Shown: positions 17,321 through 26,540, counted from the first letter of the stretch. The stretch: DNA of 64,000 nt from Cellulomonas wangsupingiae (GCF_024508275.1 NZ_CP101989.1:3844001-3908000), one strand, 5' to 3'. Notes: generated by a model from the letters alone, not told the origin. Made by a program: numbers and translations.

Positions 17321-18055
17321 TCAGCGCGGCGCGTCGACGGCCCGGCGGGCCCGCGCCCGCAGCACCCACCACACGATCCCGCCGATGAGCGCGGCCATCC
17401 CCGCCGCACCCAGGCCGATGACGAGGAACACCCCCAGCACCGTCCCCCAGATCGAGGCGAAGAACGGCGCGAACGCGGTGTCGGGCGTCACCGCGACCCA
17501 CGCGTCCTGCACGGCTGCCGGGGGCGCCGTGACCTCGTACGTCCCGGACTCGGGGGCCGTGAACGCCCCGACGCTCGCCGCGGTCCACCCGCCCGCACGG
17601 GAGGTCGACGTCACCCCCGGGGACCCGTCCGCCGCCACGACCTCGCCCGAGGGCGCCAGCAGCAGTACGGCCTGGTCGAGTGTGGGTCGCTCGTCGCGTC
17701 CGAGGGCGCCGGCCGGGACGACCAGGTGCACGGCGTAGCGCTCCCCCGCCGTCAGCTCGACGCTCGTCGTGCCCGGGGCCGGGGCTGCCGCCAGGACCTC
17801 GGGTCCCGGGCTGCCGTCGGACGCCAGGACGCCGGTGGCCACCGCGCCCATGAAGGTCACCGCCGTCGCGGTCGCGGCGACCACCGTGCCGAGCAGCAGC
17901 ACGACGCCGAGCACGGTGACGAGCACCGGCCCGGTCAGCGACGTGGTCCGCGGCCGTCGCAGGCCCGGGAGAGGCGCCGCGGCCGGGCCGGGCGCACCCT
18001 CCGGCCGGCCGGGGACGGGAGGGCCGGCGGGCGTCACGCCGTGCGGGGAGCTCAC
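17321..18055 (-). CDS. Two-TM membrane protein of unknown function
   Basis: 244 aa from a GTG start. The N-terminal 45 residues are Pro/Ala-rich; the first membrane segment is about residues 48-75. A roughly 120-residue extracytoplasmic beta-rich region (VELTAGERYAVHLVVPAG; ESGTYEVTAPP) precedes a second membrane helix near the C-terminus (GTVLGVFLVIGLGAAGMAAL) and a basic tail. The middle resembles a small jelly-roll or pre-peptidase-like domain, but I cannot assign a family. It is convergent with lacI. Confidence 0.7.
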   Translation of the reverse strand: MSSPHGVTPAGPPVPGRPEGAPGPAAAPLPGLRRPRTTSLTGPVLVTVLGVVLLLGTVVAATATAVTFMGAVATGVLASDGSPGPEVLAAAPAPGTTSVELTAGERYAVHLVVPAGALGRDERPTLDQAVLLLAPSGEVVAADGSPGVTSTSRAGGWTAASVGAFTAPESGTYEVTAPPAAVQDAWVAVTPDTAFAPFFASIWGTVLGVFLVIGLGAAGMAALIGGIVWWVLRARARRAVDAPR

Positions 18056-18105
18056 GGACGGGAACCTACCGCCCCGACGCGCGGTGGACCGGGCGTCCGC
18101 CGGCA

Positions 18106-18200
18106 CCCGCGGTGCGTCGGACGGCCTCCCCTGCACGCCGCTGCGGGTACGCGTCATCGCGACGTCCCAGCTCACGCAGCCGGTGGTCGCGCTCGCCGCC
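18106..18200 (-). pseudogene. Decayed copy of the helicase gene 3' end
   Basis: Positions 18149-18192 match the helicase gene at 19221-19264 with one single-base insertion and three substitutions over 44 bp. The matched part encodes helicase motif VI (intact copy: LRELYVAMTRARDGLW). Here the frame is broken after LREL, and the residual reading gives VAMTRTRSG. Flanking similarity fades outside. It has the same minus orientation as the intact gene, about 1.07 kb away. Confidence 0.7.
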
Positions 18201-18339
18201 TGACGTGCGCGGGCACATCCTCCTGTCGCGATCCTCGCGCACTGCGCTGCTCGGGTGGTTCGCCATGAAGCGCCTGACCCGTGCTCACGCGCCGGTCTAC
18301 CGTCCAGCCGACAGCGCAGCAGCGGAGCAAGGGGGCAGC

Positions 18340-18816
18340 GTGCGGGCAGCAGTCAGCACCGCGCTCGCGGTGCTCGTCGTCCTCACCATGGCTGCCTGCG
18401 GGCCAGCCAACACCGCGGACACCCCGGACACGCGCACACCTGTCGCCGCCCCGAGCGATGACGAAGAGGCGACGTTCGAGGACTACTGCGCCACCGTCCA
18501 CCAGGTCAACTGGGTCCAGGCCGAGCAGACCCCCGACGGGGTGCTCGTCACCTGGGACTCCTCACAGACGATCGGCGTACCGGAGCCGTTCGTGGTCTAC
18601 CGCCGTCCCGCCGGCACCACCGCGTGGCAGCGCGTCGAGCAGGTCGAGCGCCTCGACGACAACTTCACCTACGTCGACACCCAGCCGGCCGAGCAGCCCG
18701 GGGTCGCCTACGAGTACTGGGTGACGTTCGTCGTGCCCGAGTGCGGCGGCGAGAGCGAGCTGTGCCCCACGTTCGTGTGCGACCCGCCACCCGCGGCCAC
18801 ACCCCGCCAGAACTGA
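18340..18816 (+). CDS. Small lipoprotein with FN3-like domain
   Basis: 158 aa from GTG with a GGGGG-type SD just upstream. The hydrophobic signal ends in lipobox TMAAC, followed by a Thr/Pro/Asp linker. Residues about 60-140 look like one fibronectin type III-like beta sandwich (GVLVTWDSSQTIGVPEPFVV; TYVDTQPAEQPGVAYEYWVT). Four Cys residues in the mature part may form disulphides. An in-frame ATG at 18265 exists but would place 25 extra residues before the signal. It lies between the two helicase-derived segments. Function unknown. Confidence 0.68.
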   Translation: MRAAVSTALAVLVVLTMAACGPANTADTPDTRTPVAAPSDDEEATFEDYCATVHQVNWVQAEQTPDGVLVTWDSSQTIGVPEPFVVYRRPAGTTAWQRVEQVERLDDNFTYVDTQPAEQPGVAYEYWVTFVVPECGGESELCPTFVCDPPPAATPRQN

Positions 18817-18875
18817 CGCCGCCGCCCACCGGCCGCCACCTGCCACCCGCACCGACCCGACCCGGCACCCGCCCG

Positions 18876-19187
18876 GTGGCGGTGGACGCCCGGATCCTGC
18901 CCGGGCACAGCCGTCCGCTCGGTGCCTCCTTGGTCCGCGCGTCCGACGCGAGGCTCACCGTGATCGGCGAGCGCGTCGAGCGGCTCGAGGTCACGGGGGC
19001 GACGGCGGTCGTCGAGTCCCGTGTCCTCGTCAACGGCCGGCCGGGCTACCGGCAGCGCGTCACGCTGGTCGACGGGTTCCCCGCCCGCACCCGGATCCAG
19101 GTCTGGGACCCGGTGCGCGGTGGACCGGACGTCACGGCGGCGGTGCTGCTGGACACGACGGGTGGAGACGCACGCGCCCGCGGTGCG
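18876..19187 (+). pseudogene. Coding-like remnant without a stop, abutting the helicase gene
   Basis: This frame has strongly GC-biased third positions and protein-like content (LVRASDARLTVIGERVERLE; VTLVDGFPARTRIQVWDPVR). It has no own stop and runs into the antisense of the helicase 3' end. Its possible GTG start at 18876 lacks a clear SD. It looks like the 5' part of a gene truncated by the rearrangement that also duplicated the helicase tail. It fills most of the gap 18817-19187, where I see no other gene. Family not recognised. Confidence 0.4.
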
Positions 19188-21278
19188 TCAGATCGCGGCG
19201 ACCCACAGCCCGTCACGCGCACGCGTCATCGCGACGTACAGCTCGCGCAGCCGGTAGTCGCGCCGCTCACGCTCGACGTCGTCGAGCCGGTCGGCCTTCT
19301 CGCTGAGCCACGACGCGTACGGGTCGACGACGAGCACCTGCTTGAACTCCAGGCCCTTGGCGCGCTTCACGGTGCCGACCTTGACGCGGTTGTTCGGCAC
19401 GCCGTCGTACTTCTCGAGGTTGACGACGGGCACGCCGGCCTTCGTCAGGGAGTCGATGGCCGCCTCGACGCCGCGCCGCGACAGCGAGAGCACGCCCACG
19501 TCGCCGAAGTTGGTGCCGACCTCCGCGACGACCTCGTGCACGCGCAGCACCAGGCGACGCTGCCGGTCCGCCTCGGTCGCGCAGCGCACGTACACGGGCT
19601 TCGCCCCGGTGCGCGCGACCTCGGTGGGGCGGTCCCCCCGCGCGGTCGCGCCCTCGATGTCGGCGAACTCGTCGTCGCGCACCAGCACCGACGCGAACTG
19701 CAGGATCTCGCGGGTGTTGCGGTAGTTGACGTCCAGGACCACGCCGCGGCCCGCCACGGACACCCCGGCCTCCGCGAGCGTGAACCCGCCCGGGTAGATG
19801 GTCTGCTGGCCGTCGCCGACGAGGGTCAGCCCGTCGGGCCCGTCACCGACCAGCGCGTGCAGCATGCGGATCATCACGCACGTCAGGTCCTGCGCCTCGT
19901 CGACGACGACCGCGGTGTACCGCTCGGCGGGCGGCTCGCGCCGCAGCTCGGCCTCCGCCAGGGAGATCTGGTCGGCGAAGTCGTGCACGCCGCGGGCGCG
20001 CAGCTCCTGCTGGTACGCCTCGTACAGGTCCCACACGACGCGGCGCTGCTGCGGGCCCAGGCGGTGACGCCGCCCCAGGCGCGGCAGGTCGGCGTACTGC
20101 TCCCAGCGGGTCAGCCCGCGGCCCTTGATGACGCAGCTGACCTCGTCGTGCCAGTAGTCCTGCTCGTGGCGGTCGGTGTCGATGATGCTGCCGCCGGCGA
20201 CCTTGCCCCATGCGGCCGTCCACGCCGCGGCGATCTGCCGGCCGTCGATGCGGTGCGTGACACCCCGCTCGTCGAGGATCCGCTTGGCGGTCTCGTGCAC
20301 GCCGGCGAACTCGACGCGGTCGACCACGTCGGGCGCGAGCCGGGTGAGCTGCTGGCGCAGCACGTCGGGCAGCGTGCGGATGTACGTCGTGACCAGGACC
20401 TTGCCCTGGCGGGTGCGCGCCAGGTACGCGGCGCGGTGCAGGCCGACGACCGTCTTGCCGGTGCCCGCGGCCCCCCGGATCCGTGCCGGGCCGTTGTACG
20501 AGCGGCGCACGACACGCGCCTGCGCGGGGTGCAGGAACGCCATCCACTCCTCGACGGGCGCGGCCATGAGGCCCTCGAGCATGACCTGCTGCACCTCGTC
20601 CTCGGTGAGCAGGGCCTCCGGCTCGTCGACGGGGACGGGGCCGCGCGGTGCGGGCAGCACCGGCTCGGGCAGCGTCGTGCTCACCGGGGCCGGGTCGCCC
20701 ACCTGCCGGAACCACTCGAGGCACCGCGCGAGGACGGCGTCGACCTGCCGGGGACCCAGCCGCGACCCGCGGCGCGCGATGTGCCGCAGCACGTCGCGCT
20801 CGCCCAGGACGCGGACCGGCCCGACCCGCTCGTCGACGCCCGACCGCCCTGCGAGGACCGCCACGGCGTGCACCTCGCCCGGCGCGAGCCCGACCTCGGC
20901 CAGCTCCCCCTCCGTGCGGTACGCCAGGTCCGCGAGCGCCATGAGGTCGTCGGTGACGTCCTCCTGGCCGCGGTGGATGCGGTCCTCGGTGATGGACACG
21001 TCGGCCCACGCCTTGGTGTCGACGACGAAGACGCCGCCCGGGCCGACGACGACCAGGTCGACCTGCGCGCGCCTGCTGCCGGGCCACTGCCGGTCGGCGA
21101 GGAGGTGGTAGCCCGCGGCGGCGAGCGGCGCGAGGGCACGGGCCGTGCGCTGCTCGGTCGCGGACGCGACGCCGTACCGCGACGCCGTCGCGCGTGCGTC
21201 GGCCGCGGCCTTGTCGTGCGCGGCGGCGAGCGCGAGCTGGCGGCTCGCCTCGTGCGCCGCGGAGTCGCCTGCAGGCAT
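19188..21278 (-). CDS. NERD-domain UvrD/PcrA-like superfamily 1 helicase
   Basis: 696 aa. The N-terminal NERD nuclease-related domain spans about residues 35-140 and includes AQVDLVVVGPGGVFVVDTKAW with the D...DxK pattern of restriction-endonuclease-like folds. The helicase part has Walker A GAAGTGKT, Walker B VVVDEAQD, the GDGQQTIYPGG motif, the NYRNT motif, GTVKRAKGLEF and motif VI LYVAMTRARDGLWV. I chose the ATG at 21278 because GGAGGA precedes it; an ATG 33 nt upstream is possible. It probably acts in DNA repair or defence against foreign DNA. No restriction or defence partner is adjacent. A broken duplicate of its tail lies downstream. Confidence 0.9.
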   Translation of the reverse strand: MPAGDSAAHEASRQLALAAAHDKAAADARATASRYGVASATEQRTARALAPLAAAGYHLLADRQWPGSRRAQVDLVVVGPGGVFVVDTKAWADVSITEDRIHRGQEDVTDDLMALADLAYRTEGELAEVGLAPGEVHAVAVLAGRSGVDERVGPVRVLGERDVLRHIARRGSRLGPRQVDAVLARCLEWFRQVGDPAPVSTTLPEPVLPAPRGPVPVDEPEALLTEDEVQQVMLEGLMAAPVEEWMAFLHPAQARVVRRSYNGPARIRGAAGTGKTVVGLHRAAYLARTRQGKVLVTTYIRTLPDVLRQQLTRLAPDVVDRVEFAGVHETAKRILDERGVTHRIDGRQIAAAWTAAWGKVAGGSIIDTDRHEQDYWHDEVSCVIKGRGLTRWEQYADLPRLGRRHRLGPQQRRVVWDLYEAYQQELRARGVHDFADQISLAEAELRREPPAERYTAVVVDEAQDLTCVMIRMLHALVGDGPDGLTLVGDGQQTIYPGGFTLAEAGVSVAGRGVVLDVNYRNTREILQFASVLVRDDEFADIEGATARGDRPTEVARTGAKPVYVRCATEADRQRRLVLRVHEVVAEVGTNFGDVGVLSLSRRGVEAAIDSLTKAGVPVVNLEKYDGVPNNRVKVGTVKRAKGLEFKQVLVVDPYASWLSEKADRLDDVERERRDYRLRELYVAMTRARDGLWVAAI

Positions 21279-21416
21279 GCTCGGTCCTCCTCCCCGTCGT
21301 CGAGCCTTCATCGGCCGGGGCGGCGCCCGTCATGAGAGCGCGACCGTCTCACCACCCCGTTGCCGGAGCGGGTACCACGCACGGGTCACGCGGGGGTGAT
21401 GCCGGCAGGGCGCTCC

Positions 21417-22637
21417 TCAGACCCGGCTGCGGTCGGCGCCGCGGACCGCCAGCGTCGCAGGGCGGTCGAACCGCGGGACGACCAGCAGCGCGGGGATCAG
21501 CAGGACCGCGGGCACGACGAAGGCCGGCCCCAGGCCCGTGACCTCGGACAACAGGCCCAGCGCCACGGCGCCGACGAGCGCACCGGCGTAGTTGAACAGG
21601 TTGATGCGCGCGACCACGTCGTCGCGGCGCTCGGGCGCGAGCTCGGCCGCCGCGGAGAACGCGAGCGGCAGGAGCGTCCCGGCGCCCACGCCCGCGAGCG
21701 CGAACCCGACGATCGCGGCCGCCGGGCTGGGGACGAGCACGACGACGAACAGGCCGACCGCCGCCACGACGACCGTGGGTCCCGCGACGCGCGCGCGGCC
21801 GAACCGGCGCACGAGGGGGTCACCCGCGAGCCGGGCGACGAGCACGGCGCCCTGGTAGGCCGCGTAGCCGAGCGGTGCGACGGCCCCCGTCGCCCCGAGC
21901 CCGTCGTGCAGGTACACCGTGCTCCAGCTGCTGACGGCCGAGTCGACGACGAACGCGACCGCGACCATCGCACCGAACAGCCAGATGCCGGCGCGCGGCA
22001 GGGGTGTGCGCTTGACCGGGGCCGCGTCGGGCGGCGTGACGGCCACGTGCGCCGTCGGCGCGGGGGCGTCGGCGCCGCGCACCAGCCCCGGCCGTACCGC
22101 GAGCGCGACGGCAGCGGCCACGCCGGCCGCGACCAGCAGCGCCGCGACGGCCCCGGTCGTGGCGCCCAGCCGGGCGAGGCCGGACTGCACCAGGGCGGCG
22201 GCGACGGCCGCACCCGTGAGGCACGCGAAGAGCGTGGACATCAGGGGCCGGCCGACGCGCTGCTCCAGCGCGACGCCCTGCATGCCGGCGGACGCGTCGA
22301 CCATGCCGAGGCCGAGCGCGAAGACGACGAACGCACCGAACAGCGGGGGCACCGAGGTGACGGTCGTGACGAGGACCAGGCCGGCCGCCTGGGCGAGCAG
22401 GCCCACGACCACGGGCGTGCGGCTGCCCGACCGCCGCGCGAACCGCTCGGCGAGCATCGAGCCGACGGCGGCGAGCACGGCCCCGAGCAGCAGGACGATC
22501 GAGATGGTGCCGTCGTCGATGCCCGTGCGTGACTTGAGCCCCGGCATCGCGGTGACGACCGTCGCGTACCCGAACCCCTGCGCCGCGTACGCGGCTCCGA
22601 CGGACACCCGGGTCCGTCGCGCGACAGCCTGCTGCAT
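21417..22637 (-). CDS. MFS transporter
   Basis: 406 aa, about 12 membrane segments with a longer central loop near residues 190-220. The cytoplasmic loop ERFARRSGSRTPVV matches the MFS loop 2-3 position. The ATG at 22637 has AAGGGGG 7 nt upstream. The substrate cannot be inferred; it resembles actinobacterial MFS proteins related to sugar or drug export. The MATE gene starts transcription in the same direction upstream, 101 bp away. Confidence 0.87.
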   Translation of the reverse strand: MQQAVARRTRVSVGAAYAAQGFGYATVVTAMPGLKSRTGIDDGTISIVLLLGAVLAAVGSMLAERFARRSGSRTPVVVGLLAQAAGLVLVTTVTSVPPLFGAFVVFALGLGMVDASAGMQGVALEQRVGRPLMSTLFACLTGAAVAAALVQSGLARLGATTGAVAALLVAAGVAAAVALAVRPGLVRGADAPAPTAHVAVTPPDAAPVKRTPLPRAGIWLFGAMVAVAFVVDSAVSSWSTVYLHDGLGATGAVAPLGYAAYQGAVLVARLAGDPLVRRFGRARVAGPTVVVAAVGLFVVVLVPSPAAAIVGFALAGVGAGTLLPLAFSAAAELAPERRDDVVARINLFNYAGALVGAVALGLLSEVTGLGPAFVVPAVLLIPALLVVPRFDRPATLAVRGADRSRV

Positions 22638-22738
22638 CAGTCCCCCTTCAGCGGGTGCCCCGCGGCACCGAGGAGACCCTACGGCGTGCGGCCCGCCGCC
22701 GGGAGTCCCGGCGTGGGCGCACGTCGCGGGGTCGGGCC

Positions 22739-24238
22739 TCAGCTGCTGACGCGCTCGCGCAGCTCGCCCGCGTCGTCGGGGCACGCTGTGTGCTCCTGCC
22801 CGGGTCGGGGCTGCGGGACGACGGCGTCGACGACCTGCGACCCGTCCGACGGGCCCTCGAGCGAGACGGGCACGGGCGTGGCCTCGACCTGCGCCATGGG
22901 GGCGATCGGGTCCTGCGCGAGACGCCGGTGCGCCCGCAGGTACGCCGGGATCAGCAGCGCGACGGCGCCGAGCCAGGCGAGCGGGTTGCCCCACACGACA
23001 CCGCCGAAGCCGTACGCGGCGCCCAGGACGATCGCCGCGCCGACGCGGCCGACGAGCTCGACGAGGCCGGTGGCCGTCGGCACGAGCGTGTAGGCCAGGC
23101 CCTGCAGCGCGCCGCGCAGGACGAACAGCACGCCGAGCACGGCGTACAGGGCGCCGTTGACGAGCAGCAGGTACGCGGCCATCGCGACGACGTCCTCGGC
23201 CCCGTCACCGACGAACAACCGGACGATCGCGGCGCCGGAGGTCACCAGGACCGCCCCGATGACGACCGACCCGGCGATGGACATCCACACCGCCTGGATC
23301 ACGCCGGCACGGATGCGGTCGGGACGGCCGCCGCCCTTGTTCTGGGCGACGAACGTCGACACGGCGAGACCGAGCGAGGCGAGCAGCGCCACCGCGAGGC
23401 CGTCGACGCGGGTGGCCGTCGTGTAGGCGGCGACGGCGTCGGAGCCGAGCTCGTTGAGCCGCACCTGCACCGCGAGCGTGCCGATGGCGATGATCGAGGC
23501 CTGGAAGCCCATCGGCAGGCCGAGGTGCAGGTGGTGCGCGAGGTCGGCCCGCGTCACCTGCCAGTCCGCGCGGCGCACGTGCAGCACGGGCACGCGGCGC
23601 CGCACGTACGCGAGGCACAGGACGACCGAGACGCCCTGCGCGACGACGGTGGCCAGGGCCGCACCGCCGACGCCGGTGCCGAGGCCTCCGACGAGGCCGA
23701 CGACCAGCACGATGTTGAGCACGCAGCTCACGGTGAGGAAGATCAGCGGCGTGCGGGAGTCGCCGATGGCGCGCACGATCGCGGCGAGGAAGTTGAAGAA
23801 CATCGTCGCCGCGGCGCCGAGGAAGCTGATGACGGCGAACGTCGTCGCCTCCGGCAGCAGCTCCTCCGGGGTGCGCAGCAGGCGCAGCGCCGGGCCGGCG
23901 AGCAGCGGGGCGCCGATGGTCAGCAGCAGCGTGACGGCGCCCGTCAGGATCGCGCCGGAGGTGACGGAGCGGCGGACCGCGGCCAGGTCCCCGGCGCCGA
24001 ACGCCTGGGCCGTGGGGATCGCGAAGCCGGACGTCATGCCCCAGGCGAACCCGATGAGCAGGAACAGCAGACTGCCGGTCGCGCCGACCGCGGCCAGCGC
24101 GTCGACCCCGAGGGTGCGGCCGACGACGAGGGCGTCGGCGAAGTGGTAGAGCTGCTGGACGACGTTGCCGATGAGGAGCGGGACGGCGAACTTCGCGATG
24201 ACGCGCCAAGGGCTGCCGACGGTGAGGGACGGGGACAT
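22739..24238 (-). CDS. MATE-family multidrug/Na+ antiporter
   Basis: 499 aa with about 12 membrane segments in two related halves. The N-terminus is typical of MATE proteins (FAVPLLIGNVVQQLYHFADA; GVDALAAVGATG; GMTSGFAIPTAQAFGAGD). The last 50 residues form a soluble tail rich in Pro, Asp and Glu. A 16-bp perfect palindrome 77 bp upstream suggests that a dedicated repressor controls it, but no regulator gene is next to it. Confidence 0.92.
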   Translation of the reverse strand: MSPSLTVGSPWRVIAKFAVPLLIGNVVQQLYHFADALVVGRTLGVDALAAVGATGSLLFLLIGFAWGMTSGFAIPTAQAFGAGDLAAVRRSVTSGAILTGAVTLLLTIGAPLLAGPALRLLRTPEELLPEATTFAVISFLGAAATMFFNFLAAIVRAIGDSRTPLIFLTVSCVLNIVLVVGLVGGLGTGVGGAALATVVAQGVSVVLCLAYVRRRVPVLHVRRADWQVTRADLAHHLHLGLPMGFQASIIAIGTLAVQVRLNELGSDAVAAYTTATRVDGLAVALLASLGLAVSTFVAQNKGGGRPDRIRAGVIQAVWMSIAGSVVIGAVLVTSGAAIVRLFVGDGAEDVVAMAAYLLLVNGALYAVLGVLFVLRGALQGLAYTLVPTATGLVELVGRVGAAIVLGAAYGFGGVVWGNPLAWLGAVALLIPAYLRAHRRLAQDPIAPMAQVEATPVPVSLEGPSDGSQVVDAVVPQPRPGQEHTACPDDAGELRERVSS

Positions 24239-24314
24239 GCAGGGGTACTCCGCGCTGGTGGTGTGGCTGGGGCAGTGCGCGGTGGTCGGTCGTGCCGGGT
24301 CGCGTCAGGGGAAC

Positions 24315-24330
24315 ATCGTATCGATACGAT
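24315..24330. promoter_or_regulatory. Perfect palindromic operator upstream of the MATE gene
   Basis: ATCGTATCGATACGAT is a perfect 16-bp palindrome in a GC-rich background, 77 bp before the MATE start. The form fits TetR-, MarR- or PadR-type operators. The rest of 24239-24528 shows no gene. Confidence 0.65.
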
Positions 24331-24528
24331 CGCGCCTGACCAGGGGAATTCACCCGCTCGGGGGCGCGCTCCGCAACTCGGTCCACGGCCAGGGAAAGCC
24401 CGCCCCACAGCTGTGCCAACGGCGCGCCGCACTCTGGTGGTCGCGCGTCCAAGTACGCGGGTGCAGCGCGCCGGGCACGGGTCGTGACCGCCCGGGACCC
24501 GGCACGCCCTTGACCGAGGTGATCTGCG

Positions 24529-24822
24529 TTACGCCCGCACGACCGAGCCCTCGGGCGTGATCTCGTCGGCGTCCGCCTCGTCGAACCACCGCCCGCTCGC
24601 GCCCAGGTACCGGAACCGGACCGTCGAGCCGGCCGGCACGACCACCGACGCGCTGGCCGTCCCGTTGCTGCGCCGCCGCAGGGGGTGCGCCCCCGGCGTC
24701 CAGTCGTTGAAGGTCCCGACGACGCTGACCGGACCGTCGAGGGCGGTGGTCGGCAGCGCGAACGTCAGGGTGCAGGTGGCGGACCTGGCGGAGGGTGACT
24801 TCTTGAGCACGGGCGGATCCAC
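24529..24822 (-). CDS. Stand-alone CBM48/AMPK-type glycogen-binding domain protein
   Basis: 97 aa from a GTG start. The core VSVVGTFNDWTPGAHPLRRR followed by VPAGSTVRFRYLGASGRWFDEADAD is the isoamylase N-terminal/AMPK glycogen-binding fold, with the conserved FNDW and a RFRYL strand. Only this domain is present; no catalytic part is adjacent. Such small proteins occur in actinobacteria and may bind alpha-glucans. GAGGAA lies close to the start, so an internal GTG 12 nt downstream is an alternative. Confidence 0.8.
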   Translation of the reverse strand: MDPPVLKKSPSARSATCTLTFALPTTALDGPVSVVGTFNDWTPGAHPLRRRSNGTASASVVVPAGSTVRFRYLGASGRWFDEADADEITPEGSVVRA

Positions 24823-24971
24823 TTCCTCGCGGGCGACACGGACGGGTGAATCGTGGCGCCACGATGTTTCCTGCGGCGCCGCGACACGCGTGGGCGTGTG
24901 ACGCGTCGGTGACGACCCGGCGTGTCGACCTGGGCGTGGCGGGCCGGCCTGCGGCCCGGCCCGCGCCCGGG

Positions 24972-26369
24972 TCAGGGCGACGCGTACGCCGTGTACTGCG
25001 TGTCCTCGGGCAGCACGACGAAGAAGTCCGCGTCGAACTGTGCCTCACCGCCCGCGCGCAGCTTGTCGACGTACCCGCGGGCACCGCCCAGGATCCGTCC
25101 GTCGGGGCTGCGGGCGACCACCACGACCCGCGCCATGTCCAGGTCGGTCGCGGACTCGCTGCGCACCACGCCCTCGACGTTCACGCCCCACGACGACGCC
25201 GTGGCCGTCAGGTCCCCGGTCGTCAGCGGCGCCCCGTCCGGGGCGTGCTCCACGTCCTGCAGGACCGGTACGCGGACCTCCACGTGCGCCGGCTCGAGGC
25301 CGGCCAGGTCGTGGAACGTGCCCGTGACCGCCACCGATCCCGGCGCCGCGTCGACGTACTCCCCGCGCGAGAGGAGCAGGGTGCCCTCGGCGTCGACGGC
25401 GTCGACGAAGACCTCCGCGAGCGGGAAGACGTGCTCCGGGTTCGGGTTGTCGATGACCACCACGTACCACCAGGCGTCCGGGAGCTCGGGGTGCGGGCCG
25501 TGCGCGACCTCGGCGACGACGAGCGGGCGCACGTCCGTCGGGGACACGAGGTCCGCGGCGCCGCCGTCCTCGCCCGTGAGGTCCTCCTGCACGACGCCGT
25601 CCTGCTCGGCGCCGTCCTGCGCGCCCGACGACTCGTCCCCGTCGACGCCCGCTGCGATCACCGTGCCGATCGCGACGACCACGGCGACCACCGCCACGAA
25701 GGCACCGACCGCTCCCGCCGCCGCACCGCGACCCGCGCCGTTGATCGCGCGCATCCCGGCGACCACGGCCAGGACGAAGGCGGCGGCCGCCAGCAGCACC
25801 GCCATGACGGTGCCCCCGCCGGCGGGCCCCAGGGCCACGACGAGAGCCGTGAGCCCCAGCATCACCGACGCCGGCGCCGCCGGGTTGCGACGGCGCCCCT
25901 CGGCCGGTGCGACACCGCCCGCGGACGGCGTGCCCCACGGCTGCGCACCGGTCGACCCCGCGCCGGCCGCCGGAGGCGTCGTCACCCCTGCCGCACCGCT
26001 CACCGCCGGCGTCGCGGCACCCGGGGGATCCGGCACCGGCGCTTCCGGCGCCGCGTCGTCCCCCGCCACCGCGTCGTCCCCCGCCACCGCGTCGCCCTCC
26101 GGCACCGCGTCGTCCTCGGGCTCCGCGTCGTACAACGACGGGCCGGCGGCCGCCGGGGACGGCGTGCCGTAGAGCGGAGCCGTGTACACGGACGGCGGCG
26201 GGGTGTACGCCGGCGGCGGGACGTACGCCGGCGGCGGTGTGTAGACGAGCGGCGCCGGGTACGGCGAGGTGAGCGACGGGGCGGGCGGCTCGTCGGCCGA
26301 CGGGCCCGAGGGCGGCGGAGGGACGGGCCCCACCCCGTCCGGCGTCGTCGTCGGGTCCTCGGTGCTCAC
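24972..26369 (-). CDS. Proline-rich membrane protein with C-terminal FxLYD-like domain
   Basis: 465 aa. Residues 1-165 are disordered: PPP-rich repeats (YTPPPAYVPPPAYTPPPS) and an acidic hexapeptide repeat (AVAGDDAVAGDDA). Three membrane segments lie at about 168-260. The extracytoplasmic part (about 300-465) is beta-rich (WWYVVVIDNPNPEHVFPLAE; VEVRVPVLQDVEH), resembling FxLYD-type domains of cell-surface proteins. Function unknown. It is probably monocistronic. Confidence 0.75.
   Translation of the reverse strand: MSTEDPTTTPDGVGPVPPPPSGPSADEPPAPSLTSPYPAPLVYTPPPAYVPPPAYTPPPSVYTAPLYGTPSPAAAGPSLYDAEPEDDAVPEGDAVAGDDAVAGDDAAPEAPVPDPPGAATPAVSGAAGVTTPPAAGAGSTGAQPWGTPSAGGVAPAEGRRRNPAAPASVMLGLTALVVALGPAGGGTVMAVLLAAAAFVLAVVAGMRAINGAGRGAAAGAVGAFVAVVAVVVAIGTVIAAGVDGDESSGAQDGAEQDGVVQEDLTGEDGGAADLVSPTDVRPLVVAEVAHGPHPELPDAWWYVVVIDNPNPEHVFPLAEVFVDAVDAEGTLLLSRGEYVDAAPGSVAVTGTFHDLAGLEPAHVEVRVPVLQDVEHAPDGAPLTTGDLTATASSWGVNVEGVVRSESATDLDMARVVVVARSPDGRILGGARGYVDKLRAGGEAQFDADFFVVLPEDTQYTAYASP
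26053..26124 (-). repeat. Tandem 18-bp repeat inside the proline-rich protein gene
   Basis: Four 18-bp units: the first two are identical (26053-26070 and 26071-26088), the third and fourth diverged. They encode the acidic AVAGDD-type hexapeptide repeat and may vary in copy number between strains. Confidence 0.75.
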
Positions 26370-26540
26370 GCTTCTCCTCGGGTCGGGCGGGTCGCCTCAC
26401 GCGTCGGTCGCCGGCCCGGCGCGGGCGCCCCGACGACGCCTGCATGGTGGCCGATCCCGACGGGTCCCGTCGCGCGATCACGCAGGATGCACACGCCGCA
26501 CGCTGCCGACCCGGGGCGACGCCACCCGGTCGGCCCAGGG

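Noticed and set aside
18665..19033. Minus-strand frame beginning MTRTRDS, superficially like helicase motif VI
   Set aside because: It has no further similarity to the helicase and lies opposite a codon-biased plus-strand fragment; the resemblance is short.
26130..26250. GC-rich short repeats in the promoter-proximal part of the 24972-26369 gene
   Set aside because: They encode a Pro-rich low-complexity region, so they are explained by the protein sequence.
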